64,000 nt of DNA, from assembly GCF_026163565.1 (NCBI RefSeq), contig NZ_JAPDKN010000016.1:90847-154846 (forward strand). The letters are read 5' to 3'. The notes under the pieces are model-generated. The model saw only the letters and a program-made list of their open reading frames with translations. It ran no database searches and was not told the DNA's origin. Positions 53,186 through 62,201 of the stretch are shown in pieces. The DNA is from Chryseobacterium sp. YIM B08800 (GTDB lineage: Bacteria; Bacteroidota; Bacteroidia; Flavobacteriales; Weeksellaceae). The number at the start of each line of letters is the position of its first letter. Position 1 is the first letter of the stretch. A program made the position numbers and the translations under genes.

Positions 53186-54190
53186 ATGACAGCAAAATAT
53201 TACAAATATTTATTAGAATTCAAACGCCCGAGTGGAACATCTCGCGGCGTTTTGCTTGAAAAAGAAACTTATATTCTTGAAATTTTTGAAAATGAAAATA
53301 AAGGAATAGGAGAATGTGCCATATTCAGAGGACTAAGCTATGATGATAGACCTGATTATGAAGAAAAAATAAAATGGCTTTGTGAAAATATTAATCAGGA
53401 TTTTGAATTTTTAAAAGAAGAACTAAAAGAATTTCCGTCGATTTGGTTTGGGTATGAACAGGCTTTATTAAATTTAAAACACGGAGGAAAACTTTACTTT
53501 CCGAGTCAATTTACAAAAGGGCAAAGCTCAATAATGATTAATGGTTTAATCTGGATGGGTGATGTCGGTTTTATGGAAGAGCAAATCCGTGAAAAACTTG
53601 AACAGGGCTTTCATTGTATTAAATTAAAAATCGGTGTCGACTGGAAATCGGAACACGAAATTCTTCAAAAACTAAGACAAAAATTTTCAAAAGAAAAGCT
53701 GGAATTAAGAGTTGATGCTAATGGCGGGTTTTCTAAAGACGAAGCCAAGGTTGTCTTGCAACAGCTTTTTGATTTACACATTCATTCCATTGAACAGCCA
53801 ATAAAAGCAGGAAATTGGGAAGATATGGCAGATCTGTGCGCAGAAACTCCAACTCCGATTGCGCTTGATGAAGAGCTAATTGGAATTATAGATTTTAATG
53901 AAAAGAAAAAACTTTTAGAAAAAATAAAACCGCAATATATCATCTTAAAACCAGCTTTGGTAGGAGGGTTTTCAGGGTCTGATGAGTGGATATCTCTAGC
54001 TGTGCAACAAAAAATTGGTTGGTGGATTACCTCTGCTTTGGAAAGTAATATTGGTTTGAATGCAATTGCACAATACACTTTCACAAAAGAAAATCAAATG
54101 CCTCAAGGTTTAGGAACAGGAAGTTTGTTTACGAATAACTTTGAAACTCACTTACAACTAAACGGAGAACAGTTGTTTTTTAAGGGGTAA
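53186..54190 (+). CDS. menC: o-Succinylbenzoate synthase
   Basis: 334 residues of the enolase superfamily. The catalytic base pair is in CIKLKIG (KxK, about 149-151), metal ligands are ELRVDANGG, SIEQPI and ALDEEL, and the opposite lysine is in IILKPALVGG. This set is that of MenC, which dehydrates SHCHC to o-succinylbenzoate in menaquinone synthesis. Related enzymes racemise N-acylamino acids, but the menaquinone use of this phylum favours menC. It is encoded directly behind fbp. Confidence 0.86.
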   Translation: MTAKYYKYLLEFKRPSGTSRGVLLEKETYILEIFENENKGIGECAIFRGLSYDDRPDYEEKIKWLCENINQDFEFLKEELKEFPSIWFGYEQALLNLKHGGKLYFPSQFTKGQSSIMINGLIWMGDVGFMEEQIREKLEQGFHCIKLKIGVDWKSEHEILQKLRQKFSKEKLELRVDANGGFSKDEAKVVLQQLFDLHIHSIEQPIKAGNWEDMADLCAETPTPIALDEELIGIIDFNEKKKLLEKIKPQYIILKPALVGGFSGSDEWISLAVQQKIGWWITSALESNIGLNAIAQYTFTKENQMPQGLGTGSLFTNNFETHLQLNGEQLFFKG

Positions 54191-54384
54191 ATCAATGTGA
54201 TTAAATTACCCCGTTTACAAAGATTGCTTTTTTGATATGTTCAATAATATCAAGAAAATATTTTCTTATTTTTTTCATAATGATATTATGTTAAGATTTA
54301 GGACTGTAAATGTCCGAAAAAAAAATCAATTTAAAGTGAATTTACTTTAAAAATTTATCATTTTCATAAACCCCTAAATTTTCC

Positions 54385-54392
54385 TAAATTTG
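54385..54392 (+). promoter_or_regulatory. Candidate -7 element (TAAATTTG) of glnS
   Basis: TAAATTTG fits TAnnTTTG and lies 40 bp before the ATG at 54432. TTTT stands 20 bp upstream in place of TTTG. Confidence 0.45.
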
Positions 54393-54431
54393 CAAATTGT
54401 CGGATAATGCGACATTTTAAAGCGAATTTTA

Positions 54432-56105
54432 ATGGAAGAAGAAAAAAAATCACTCAATTTTATTGAGCAAATTATCGAAGATGATTTGGCAAACGGTTTG
54501 AAACAAGAGCAAATCCGTTTCCGTTTTCCGCCTGAACCAAACGGTTATCTGCATGTAGGTCATACAAAAGCGATCTGCATCAACTTCGGTTTGGGTGAAA
54601 AATACAATGCTCCCGTAAACCTTCGTTTCGACGATACGAACCCTGAAAAAGAAGAGCAGGAATTCGTAGATTCTATTATGAAAGACGTTGAATGGCTAGG
54701 TTTCAAATGGGATAAAGTTTTGTACGCCTCCGATTACTTCCAGCAGCTTTACGATTGGGCAGTTCAGTTAATCAAAGAAGGGAAAGCTTATGTTGATGAG
54801 CAGCCGTCTGAAGTGATTACTGAGCAAAGAAAAAATCCTGCAGAACCAGGAATAGAATCTCCATTCAGAAATCGTCCTGTTGAAGAGTCTTTAGATTTAT
54901 TCGAAAAGATGAAAAACGGAGAATTCGAAAGTGGTTCAATGTCTCTTCGTGCAAAAATCGACATGGTTTCGCCTAATATGAATATGCGTGATCCTGTGAT
55001 GTACAGAATTTTGAATAAACCTCACCACAGAACAGGTACAGACTGGAAAATTTATCCAATGTATGATTGGGCTCATGGTGAATCTGATTATATCGAGCAA
55101 ATTTCGCACTCGCTTTGTTCTTTAGAGTTTGAAAACCACAGACCGCTTTATAATTGGTATTTAGACCAAGTTTACGAAGAGGGAAAGGTTAAAAATAAGC
55201 AAAGAGAATTTGCGAGAATGAACGTTTCTTACATGATTACTTCCAAAAGAAAGCTACAAAGGCTGATTGCTGAAAATGTAGTGAACGGTTGGGATGATCC
55301 TAGAATGCCTACAATTTCCGGAATGAGGAGAAAAGGTTTCACGGCGAATGCAATTAGAAAATTTATTGATAAAGTTGGTGTTGCAAAAAGGGAGAATTTA
55401 ATTGAAATTCAGCTCTTAGACTTCTGTGTTCGCGAAGATTTAAATAAAGTAGCCAAACGTGTAATGGCGGTTGTAGATCCTATTAAATTAGTGATTGAAA
55501 ACTATCCTGAAGGTCAGGAAGAATGGCTGGTTACCGAAAATAATAACGAGCAGGAAGATGCAGGAACAAGAGAAATTCCTTTCTCAAGAGAATTATATAT
55601 TGAGCGTGAAGACTTCAAAGAAGAAGCGGGCAATAAATTCTTTAGATTAAAATTAGGTGGAGAAGTCCGTTTAAAATCTGCTTACATCATTAAAGGTGAA
55701 AGGGTAGAGAAGGATGAAAATGGTGAAATCATAACCATTTACGCATCTTATGACGAAAAATCTAAGTCTGGAAGTGGAACTGAGGAAAGTTTAAGAAAAG
55801 TAAAAGGTACGATTCACTGGGTTTCTGCGAAACACGCAATTCCTGTGGAAGTCAGAAATTACGAGAAATTATTCACTGTGGAACAGCCTGATGCTGAGAA
55901 AGATGTAGACTTCTTAAATTTCATTAATCCTGAATCTGTCAATGTCATTCAAGGATTTGCTGAGCCTAGTTTAAAGGATGTTGCAGTGGGAGAACCGCTT
56001 CAGTTCCAGAGAATTGGCTATTTTACGAAAGATCAGGATTCTACAGATACAAATTTTGTGTTTAATAGAACAGTGACTTTAAAAGACTCTTATAAGCCGG
56101 AGTAA
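54432..56105 (+). CDS. glnS: Glutaminyl-tRNA synthetase
   Basis: 557 residues, matching E. coli GlnRS (554). Class I signature PPEPNGYLHVGHTKA (residues 32-46) gives the HIGH motif, and MITSKRKLQRL (about 270-280) gives KMSKS. The tRNA anticodon-binding beta domains occupy the last 200 residues. A direct GlnRS means the cell does not depend on GatCAB for Gln-tRNA. Single gene with its own terminator. Confidence 0.96.
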   Translation: MEEEKKSLNFIEQIIEDDLANGLKQEQIRFRFPPEPNGYLHVGHTKAICINFGLGEKYNAPVNLRFDDTNPEKEEQEFVDSIMKDVEWLGFKWDKVLYASDYFQQLYDWAVQLIKEGKAYVDEQPSEVITEQRKNPAEPGIESPFRNRPVEESLDLFEKMKNGEFESGSMSLRAKIDMVSPNMNMRDPVMYRILNKPHHRTGTDWKIYPMYDWAHGESDYIEQISHSLCSLEFENHRPLYNWYLDQVYEEGKVKNKQREFARMNVSYMITSKRKLQRLIAENVVNGWDDPRMPTISGMRRKGFTANAIRKFIDKVGVAKRENLIEIQLLDFCVREDLNKVAKRVMAVVDPIKLVIENYPEGQEEWLVTENNNEQEDAGTREIPFSRELYIEREDFKEEAGNKFFRLKLGGEVRLKSAYIIKGERVEKDENGEIITIYASYDEKSKSGSGTEESLRKVKGTIHWVSAKHAIPVEVRNYEKLFTVEQPDAEKDVDFLNFINPESVNVIQGFAEPSLKDVAVGEPLQFQRIGYFTKDQDSTDTNFVFNRTVTLKDSYKPE

Positions 56106-56130
56106 AAATTTATTTATATCAATATAAATG

Positions 56131-56163
56131 AAACAGGGCTTATTTTTTAAGCCCTGTTTTTTT
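56131..56163 (+). terminator. Terminator of glnS
   Basis: A 12-bp perfect stem, aaacagggctta and taagccctgttt, 5-nt loop, followed by T7. Confidence 0.85.
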
Positions 56164-56191
56164 GTTTTTAAACATTTACGGCATAATAAAA

Positions 56192-56211
56192 TGCCACGAA
56201 TACACGAATAT
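56192..56211 (-). repeat. Dispersed intergenic repeat (ATTCGTG family), copy 2
   Basis: tgccacgaatacacgaatat matches the reverse complement of 1684-1703 at 19 of 20 positions. Nearby atattcgtggtatttgtg is an inverted partner, and the spacer also has an aatcccggagggac hairpin word, as in other flavobacterial spacers. Confidence 0.6.
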
Positions 56212-56364
56212 TTTTTGTGTTATTAGTGAGAAATATTCGTGGTATTTGTGTTTAAAGGAATCCCGGAGGGACGATTTAATAAAGGATAGAATGAAATCCT
56301 ATCAATTAAAAACGCTTATAAATTAAATTATAACAAATTATTATCAATATTAAAATAAAAAATT

Positions 56365-57594
56365 GTGAAAATAATACAACTATACACCAACTCATTCAAA
56401 GGGCTTTCGCAGGAAAGCTGGATGTTGGCGCTCGTAATGCTCATCAACCGAGCCGGTTCGATGGTACTCCCGTTTTTGGGAGTTTATATGACTGCTCATT
56501 TAAAATTCAGTATAGAAAATACCGGTATTGTACTTAGCTTTTTCGGAATCGGTTCTGTGATTGGTTCTTGGTTAGGCGGATTTATTACCGATAAAATAGG
56601 GGAATACAAAGTTCAGTACCTCAGTTTATTACTGAGTGTTCCGTTATTTTGTTTAATCCCACTCTTTAAAACAGAAGTGGGGGTTGCTGCCATTATTTTG
56701 ATTCAAAGTATTGTAAGCGATTCATTTCGTCCTGCAAATTCAGTAGCGATTACGAAGTATGCGAAACCGGAAAATATTACAAGAGCATTTTCATTAAACC
56801 GAATGGCAGTCAATTTAGGATTCTCTATCGGTCCTGCTTTAGGAGGAATTTTATCGGCAATTTCTTATGAATTTCTGTTTTTTTCAAATGCTTTAGCCGC
56901 TTTGTTAGCCGGGATTTTATACATTATTTTCTTTCGGAAGCGTAATAAACTTGCAAAACTGAGAGCAAGAAAAGTAAAAGAAGCCATTGAGATTAAAAAA
57001 GAAAATTCGCCTTATCGGGACGGTAAGTTTTTGATTTACTGTTTCTTATGTATGCTTTTTTCAATTTGTTTCTTCCAGTTATTCAGTACATTGACGATTT
57101 TCTATAAAGACACCGCTCATTTAAGTCAGCAAAATATTGGTTATTTATTGGGCTACAGCGGATTTATAGTTGTGTTGCTGGAAATGGGATTGGTTCAGGT
57201 TGCCGAAAAATATCTGAGCCTAGCTCGTACCATGTTTTTAGGAACCTTCATTTGTGGACTTTCTTATGCAATGTTGGGCTTCGATTATAGCATTATAACT
57301 TTAGTGATTTCAATGACTTTACTGTCTGTCGGTGAGATTTGGGCACTGCCTTTTATGTCAACTATCACCGCTTTGAGATCAGGACAAAACAACAAAGGCG
57401 CTTATATGGGTTTGAACGGAATTTCATTTTCAATTGCATTTATTGTAACTCCCTATTTAGGAACTTTAATTGCCGAAAAATTAGGATTTACCGTTTTGTG
57501 GATCGGTACCGGAGTAATTGCCACAATCATTGCTTTGGCGTTTTACTTTATCGTTCCATGGATGATTAAAGATAAAAAAGAAATTTTAGATTAA
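56365..57594 (+). CDS. MFS transporter
   Basis: 409 residues from a GTG start with 12 membrane helices. The first intracellular loop carries GGFITDKIGEYKVQ, close to the MFS signature GxxxDRxGRR, and a long charged loop (RKRNKLAKLRARKVK) separates the two halves. It could export drugs or move sugars; the substrate is not predictable. Single gene with a terminator shared in sequence with the aldehyde dehydrogenase locus. Confidence 0.82.
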   Translation: MKIIQLYTNSFKGLSQESWMLALVMLINRAGSMVLPFLGVYMTAHLKFSIENTGIVLSFFGIGSVIGSWLGGFITDKIGEYKVQYLSLLLSVPLFCLIPLFKTEVGVAAIILIQSIVSDSFRPANSVAITKYAKPENITRAFSLNRMAVNLGFSIGPALGGILSAISYEFLFFSNALAALLAGILYIIFFRKRNKLAKLRARKVKEAIEIKKENSPYRDGKFLIYCFLCMLFSICFFQLFSTLTIFYKDTAHLSQQNIGYLLGYSGFIVVLLEMGLVQVAEKYLSLARTMFLGTFICGLSYAMLGFDYSIITLVISMTLLSVGEIWALPFMSTITALRSGQNNKGAYMGLNGISFSIAFIVTPYLGTLIAEKLGFTVLWIGTGVIATIIALAFYFIVPWMIKDKKEILD

Positions 57595-57620
57595 ATTTTA
57601 ATTAAAAAAAATAATAAGTC

Positions 57621-57658
57621 AGCCTTGTCAAAGTTCAAAAGCTTGACAAGGCTTTTTT
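57621..57658 (+). terminator. Terminator of the MFS gene, near-copy of 36331-36368
   Basis: An 11-bp stem, agccttgtcaa and ttgacaaggct, then T7. Most positions agree with the terminator at 36331, so it belongs to a repeated terminator family. Confidence 0.8.
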
Positions 57659-57716
57659 ATACTCTAATTTTTAAGTTTTAGACTTAAACTGTACAATTTT
57701 TGCTTTGCCTTGTTTA

Positions 57717-59747
57717 ATGACAAAACTATACTTTCTTCTTTCCGCCTTATCCGTAACTTTTTTATTTTCTCAAAAAAAAGATTCTGTCAATTTAATTTCA
57801 GAAGTAAAAATTGATGCTTATAAAAAGCCAACGACTTTTATAGCTTCCACAAAATCGGTTTCGGTAGTTTCAGAAAATTTACTCAATCAAAATACGCCGG
57901 AAAGAATGCTGGAATCGATCAACCAAATCGCAGGAGCAAGAATGGAAGAACGTTCTCCCGGAAGTTACAGAATTTCGCTTCGTGGAAGCACCTTGCGTTC
58001 ACCTTTCGGAGTGAGAAATGTGAAAGTTTATCTTGATAATTTTATTTTGTCAGATGCTTCCGGAAATACTTATTTTAATGTAATTTCTCCTGAATTGATT
58101 GATCGAATGGAAATTTATAAAGGTCCAGAAAGTGGCGATTATGGAGCAGTAACTGGTGGAACAGTGCTTTTAAAAACAAGATCTTCAGACAATTTATCAG
58201 CAAATTTGTCTACTGGAAGTTATGGAACTTTCAACCAGAGTTTTGATTTTTCTAAACAGATCGGGAAACATTTTTTTGAAGTTTTTCAAAATTATTATCA
58301 AACCGATTCTTATCGTGAACAGTCGAAGGTAAAGAGAAAACAAATCTTTATAAAAGATAATTTTCAATATTCAGAAAGGGGAATTTTAAAAGGAATGTTG
58401 ATGTATTCGGATCTCGATTATCAAACTCCGGGTGGACTGACTTTGGAACAGATGAATATCAATAGAAAGCAAGCCAGACCAAAGACTGCAACGCTTCCAG
58501 GTGCTTCGGAACAAAATGCGGGAATCCGAAATAAAATGATTTTGGCCGGACTTTCAAATGAATATCAATTCACCCCAAATTTTTCGCATTTTATTTTAGT
58601 TCAGGGTTCTTATGTTGATTTTGAAAATCCTTTTATTACCAATTTTGAAAACCGTTTTGAAAAGAATTTTGCCTTGAGAACCCACTTTAATTATGAGAAA
58701 ATTTGGGGTAAAGTTTCTTTAGCATATCGATTGGGTTTCGAAGGTGGAATGAATGATATTCTAATCAAAAATTATGATAACAATAAAGGTTTTGAAGGTA
58801 ATCCACAGAATTTTGATCAGCTAAAAAACACTTCAGGATTTTATTTTCTTTCACAGAAATTAAATTTTGATGAAAAACTTTTTACTGATGTTTCAATCAG
58901 TTTAAATTCAAATTCTTACGATTGGGAAAGACTTTATCCACGAACGGAAAATGGGAAAATAGATTTTAAAAATCAATGGCTTCCTAATTTCGGTTTTACT
59001 TATCTTTTTGCACCGGGTTTTTCAGCAAGAGGTAAAATAGGAAAGGGAAATTCAGCACCCACCAATGAAGAAATTCGTTCTTCAAACCAGCAATTTAATG
59101 TAAATCTAAGCCCTGAATTTGGTTGGAACAAAGAAGTTGGAATTCGAAAACAATTTGGAAATTTCTTTTTTATAGAAGCAAGTTATTTTGATTTCCGACT
59201 CGAAGATGCGATCGTAAGAAGACAGAACGAAGCCGGACAGGAATATTTTATCAACTCAGGAAAAACCGTTCAGAAAGGTTTTGAATTTCTGTTAGAATCT
59301 AAAAATTTTGATCTTAAAAATGATTTTTTCAGTCAATTGAAATTCAGGTTTTCAGGAAGTTTTTATGATTTTAAATTTAAAAATTATCAACAAAATCAAA
59401 ATGATTTTTCGGGAAATGATTTAACAGGAGTTCCAAGAACAACGATAAACAGTTTGCTGAATTTTACTTTTTTCAAAAAACTTTCTGTTGATTATTCTCA
59501 CTTTTATACCTCAAAAATACCTTTGAATGATGCAAATTCTGTTTGGTCAGAATCAAGCTTGGTTGGAAATATTCAATTTAGGTTTCCTGTAGATTTTGAA
59601 AAAACAAGAGTGAATTTATACCTTCAGATTCAGAATTTATACAATGAAGATCATGTTTCAGGTTTTGATATCAATGCGTTTGGAAACCGATATTACAATC
59701 CTGCTGCAAAAAGAAATTTTGTTTTGGGAATGAAGGTCGATTTCTAA
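57717..59747 (+). CDS. TonB-dependent receptor
   Basis: 676 residues from the ATG at 57717; the frame is open to a TTG at 57705. The signal peptide ends about FLFSQ (residue 19). The plug has LISEVKIDAYKKPT, NQIAGARMEERSPGSYRISL, VYLDNFILSD and IYKGPESGDYGAVTGGTVLL; the barrel ends in a strand with NFVLGMKVDF, with terminal Phe. Shorter than the first receptor and without an N-terminal carboxypeptidase-like domain. The genes beside it give no hint of the ligand; siderophore or metal uptake is possible. Confidence 0.86.
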   Translation: MTKLYFLLSALSVTFLFSQKKDSVNLISEVKIDAYKKPTTFIASTKSVSVVSENLLNQNTPERMLESINQIAGARMEERSPGSYRISLRGSTLRSPFGVRNVKVYLDNFILSDASGNTYFNVISPELIDRMEIYKGPESGDYGAVTGGTVLLKTRSSDNLSANLSTGSYGTFNQSFDFSKQIGKHFFEVFQNYYQTDSYREQSKVKRKQIFIKDNFQYSERGILKGMLMYSDLDYQTPGGLTLEQMNINRKQARPKTATLPGASEQNAGIRNKMILAGLSNEYQFTPNFSHFILVQGSYVDFENPFITNFENRFEKNFALRTHFNYEKIWGKVSLAYRLGFEGGMNDILIKNYDNNKGFEGNPQNFDQLKNTSGFYFLSQKLNFDEKLFTDVSISLNSNSYDWERLYPRTENGKIDFKNQWLPNFGFTYLFAPGFSARGKIGKGNSAPTNEEIRSSNQQFNVNLSPEFGWNKEVGIRKQFGNFFFIEASYFDFRLEDAIVRRQNEAGQEYFINSGKTVQKGFEFLLESKNFDLKNDFFSQLKFRFSGSFYDFKFKNYQQNQNDFSGNDLTGVPRTTINSLLNFTFFKKLSVDYSHFYTSKIPLNDANSVWSESSLVGNIQFRFPVDFEKTRVNLYLQIQNLYNEDHVSGFDINAFGNRYYNPAAKRNFVLGMKVDF

Positions 59748-59749
59748 AG

Positions 59750-59783
59750 TCATGGCGACAATGGCAGCGACGAAACAATTTTG
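59750..59783 (+). repeat. Degenerate relative of the GTCATT repeat family
   Basis: gtcatggcgacaatggcagc and gacgaaacaattt resemble the start of the element at 37681 (gtcattgcgaggagcgaagc and gacgaagcaatct), but the matching inverted end is missing. Confidence 0.4.
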
Positions 59784-59794
59784 AAATTTTCACT

Positions 59795-59829
59795 TTTGAG
59801 ATTTATTTTGATTTATCTTTTTATATTTG
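59795..59829 (+). promoter_or_regulatory. Candidate promoter of the gene at 59845
   Basis: TTTG at 59795-59798 and TATATTTG at 59822-59829 with a 23-bp spacer. The spacer is at the long end of the Bacteroidetes range. Confidence 0.5.
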
Positions 59830-59844
59830 CAAAAATCAAAAATT

Positions 59845-60369
59845 ATGTATAAAATTTTTCTATTTTTATTAGTTGCAAGTCAATTATTTTTTGCTCAACA
59901 TAGTTCAAATAAACATGATATTGTTATAAAACATTCAGGAGATAGTTTAAAGGTTCAAGTTATATCAGTCGATGATAAAGTTGTTTTTAAATACCTTGAG
60001 GAAGAAGCTACTAATTTTTTAAGTAATAATTGTATAGATAAAATTATTTTCGCTTCTGGACGCGAACAAAAATTTGATGACAAAGTTATTATTACTGGTG
60101 TAAAAGACTGGGAGAAGGTAATTATCACAACTAATCCCGATGATGTAAAATGTCTAGTTAGAAAAGGGGAAGTCCGAGCTTCATCAAGTAATGATTGGAA
60201 TTTTAAAGGTAAAATGGGTATTGATAAAAAAGCTACGATGAAAATTAAAAAAGAAGCAGCAAAATTAAATTCTCATGTCATTTTACTTGAAGACCAATTT
60301 AAAAAAAATATGACATTTTGGAGTGGTGCAACAAGTTCAAAATATGGAATCGCCTACAGCTACGAATAG
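59845..60369 (+). CDS. Exported small protein of unknown function
   Basis: 174 residues from the ATG at 59845; the frame is open to 59827. Signal peptide MYKIFLFLLVASQLFFAQ. The mature part has a first beta domain (30-100) and a second segment with VRKGEVRASSSNDW and KATMKIKKEAAKLNSHVILL, an architecture like small exported proteins that pair a beta strand set with a helical AAKL-x-H repeat. Function unknown. Confidence 0.62.
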   Translation: MYKIFLFLLVASQLFFAQHSSNKHDIVIKHSGDSLKVQVISVDDKVVFKYLEEEATNFLSNNCIDKIIFASGREQKFDDKVIITGVKDWEKVIITTNPDDVKCLVRKGEVRASSSNDWNFKGKMGIDKKATMKIKKEAAKLNSHVILLEDQFKKNMTFWSGATSSKYGIAYSYE

Positions 60370-60395
60370 TTATTTGTTAATTTTAAAGACTCAAA

Positions 60396-61358
60396 TTATT
60401 TCATAAGAATGTTTCGAATAATCATTTCTGCATGAATTCTTGAATTTTCAATAAACCAAAGGTGAGTGTCTTTTCCACCACAAACAACGCCTGCCAAATA
60501 TAAATTTTCAATATTGGTTTCCATTGTTTCAGAATTGTAGACAGGATTTAAACATTCACCTTGTAAATCAATTCCGGAATTTTTAAGAAAATTAAAATCG
60601 GGAAGATAACCCGTCATTGCCAAGACAAAATCATTTTCAATTTCCTGAATCTCATCGTTTTTGTCTTTAAATACAACAGAATTTTCTTTAATTTCAATCA
60701 ACTCAGCATTAAAATGAGCTTTAATACTTCCTTCTGAAATTCTGTTTTCAATATCTGGTTTCACCCAATATTTTACATTTTCAGAAATCTCAGAATTTCG
60801 AATGATCATTGTTACTTCAGCTCCTTTTCTGTAGGTTTCCAAAGCAGCATCAACCGAAGAATTGCTCGATCCAATCACTACAATTTTCTGTTGTGCATAA
60901 GGATAAGGTTCGGTATAATAATGCTTTACTTTCTCAAGATTTTCTCCGGGAATATTCATCAGATTCGGAATGTCGTAAAACCCGGTTGAAATGATGACGT
61001 TTTTGGCTGTATATTTTGATTTGGAAGTTTCAATCTCAAAAATATTTCCGCTTTTAGAAACTTTTAATACTTTTTCGTAAAGGTTAATATTGATGTCTTT
61101 CTGTCTTGCGATACCTTGATAATATTCCAAAGCTTCCTGTCTTCCAGGTTTTGGTGCAGCCGAGATAAAAGGAATTTCTGCAATTTCAAGCTTTTCCGCC
61201 GTCGAAAAAAAACGCATGTATAAAGGGTAATTGTATAACGAATTTACAATCGTTCCTTTTTCAATAATCAAATACTTCAGGTTGTTTTTCTTTGCTTCGA
61301 GTGCGCAGTTTAGACCAATCGGTCCAGCTCCGATAATCAGAATATCTAAAATTTCCAT
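60396..61358 (-). CDS. YpdA-like flavoprotein, putative bacillithiol disulfide reductase
   Basis: 320 residues. The FAD-binding loop is IIGAGPIGLNCALEA (about 7-21) and the NAD(P)H loop is VIGSSNSSVDAALE (about 161-174), the YpdA layout with no redox CxxC pair. Firmicute YpdA reduces bacillithiol disulfide; some Bacteroidota also use a related low-molecular-weight thiol, and this gene is consistent with that. No bshA/B/C gene is present in this window, so the partner is unproven. Confidence 0.8.
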   Translation of the reverse strand: MEILDILIIGAGPIGLNCALEAKKNNLKYLIIEKGTIVNSLYNYPLYMRFFSTAEKLEIAEIPFISAAPKPGRQEALEYYQGIARQKDININLYEKVLKVSKSGNIFEIETSKSKYTAKNVIISTGFYDIPNLMNIPGENLEKVKHYYTEPYPYAQQKIVVIGSSNSSVDAALETYRKGAEVTMIIRNSEISENVKYWVKPDIENRISEGSIKAHFNAELIEIKENSVVFKDKNDEIQEIENDFVLAMTGYLPDFNFLKNSGIDLQGECLNPVYNSETMETNIENLYLAGVVCGGKDTHLWFIENSRIHAEMIIRNILMK

Positions 61359-61513
61359 CTAACAAAAGTACAAAAAAGCTTGGCTCAATAGTCTCTAAAC
61401 AATAAGTCAAAAATTATGGTTCTGATTTTTAAACTCTATTTAATTTAACATAACATTGAAAGATTTCAATTTAAAACTGGCACTCCTTTTGAACTTTTCA
61501 CGAAAATTTTATA

Positions 61514-62149
61514 ATGAGAAAGACTTTTTTAGCATTCATACTTTTAGCAGCATTGTCGTGTGAGAAAAAGCAAGATAAAAGTCCTGCAGTTTCTACAGAT
61601 AATCTGAAAAGGTCAAATGAAAGAACCGATACAAAGCCGGAAGCATTCTCTAAAGAAGTTGCGCTGAAAAAGACCAATGATGAACTTTTACAGGCACTGA
61701 AAGTAGGTTATTATGATGTCTTTGGCAATTATATTCATCCTGAAAAAGGCGTAAGATTTTCGATGTATGCTTTTGTTAACCGAAATGAAGACAAGCATTT
61801 CTCAAAAATCGATTTTGAAAAATATTTGCCAACAAAAACTATTTTCACTTGGGGTTCCAGAGACGGATCGGGTGAAATTTATAAAGCAACCATTAATCAA
61901 TACCTGAAAAACTGGGTTTTCCGTAAAGATTTTACAAGATCGGAATATGCGTTTGATAAGTTTTTAGGCAATGGAAATTCTCTTAATAATTTAAAAGAAA
62001 TATATCCAAATACTAATTTTACAGAAAACTATATTTCCGGTTCTGAAAAATATGGCGGAATGGATTGGAAGGCGCTTCGATTTGTTTTCGAAGAATTTGA
62101 AGGGAAATATTACGTAATCGCTGTCATTAATGATGAATGGACTATTTAA
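61514..62149 (+). CDS. Hypothetical lipoprotein
   Basis: 211 residues with lipobox LAALSC (Cys16). A charged linker (20-55) is followed by a folded domain with LLQALKVGYYDVFGNYIHPEKG, KGVRFSMYAFVN and WGSRDGSGEIYKATINQYL, suggesting a small alpha/beta domain. No known family comes to mind. It sits alone, convergent with the glycosyltransferase gene. Confidence 0.68.
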   Translation: MRKTFLAFILLAALSCEKKQDKSPAVSTDNLKRSNERTDTKPEAFSKEVALKKTNDELLQALKVGYYDVFGNYIHPEKGVRFSMYAFVNRNEDKHFSKIDFEKYLPTKTIFTWGSRDGSGEIYKATINQYLKNWVFRKDFTRSEYAFDKFLGNGNSLNNLKEIYPNTNFTENYISGSEKYGGMDWKALRFVFEEFEGKYYVIAVINDEWTI

Positions 62150-62200
62150 AATTCCCCTTCTCTGAAGGGGTGGATTCAACGAAGTTGAAGACGGGGTAGT
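62149..62200. repeat. Double-hairpin intergenic repeat (CCCCT family), copy 2
   Basis: It begins AAATTCCCCT, has stem cccctt ... aagggg and a second palindrome ttcaacgaagttgaa, and ends GACGGGGTAGT. The ends match copy 1 at 5862-5917; the second stem has a different sequence but still pairs. It lies between two convergent genes and may end transcription. Confidence 0.65.
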
Positions 62201-62201
62201 T

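Noticed and set aside
54252..54267. Palindrome aagaaaatattttctt after menC as a terminator
   Set aside because: It has no loop and only A-T pairs apart from one pair at each end; in such AT-rich sequence it is weak evidence.
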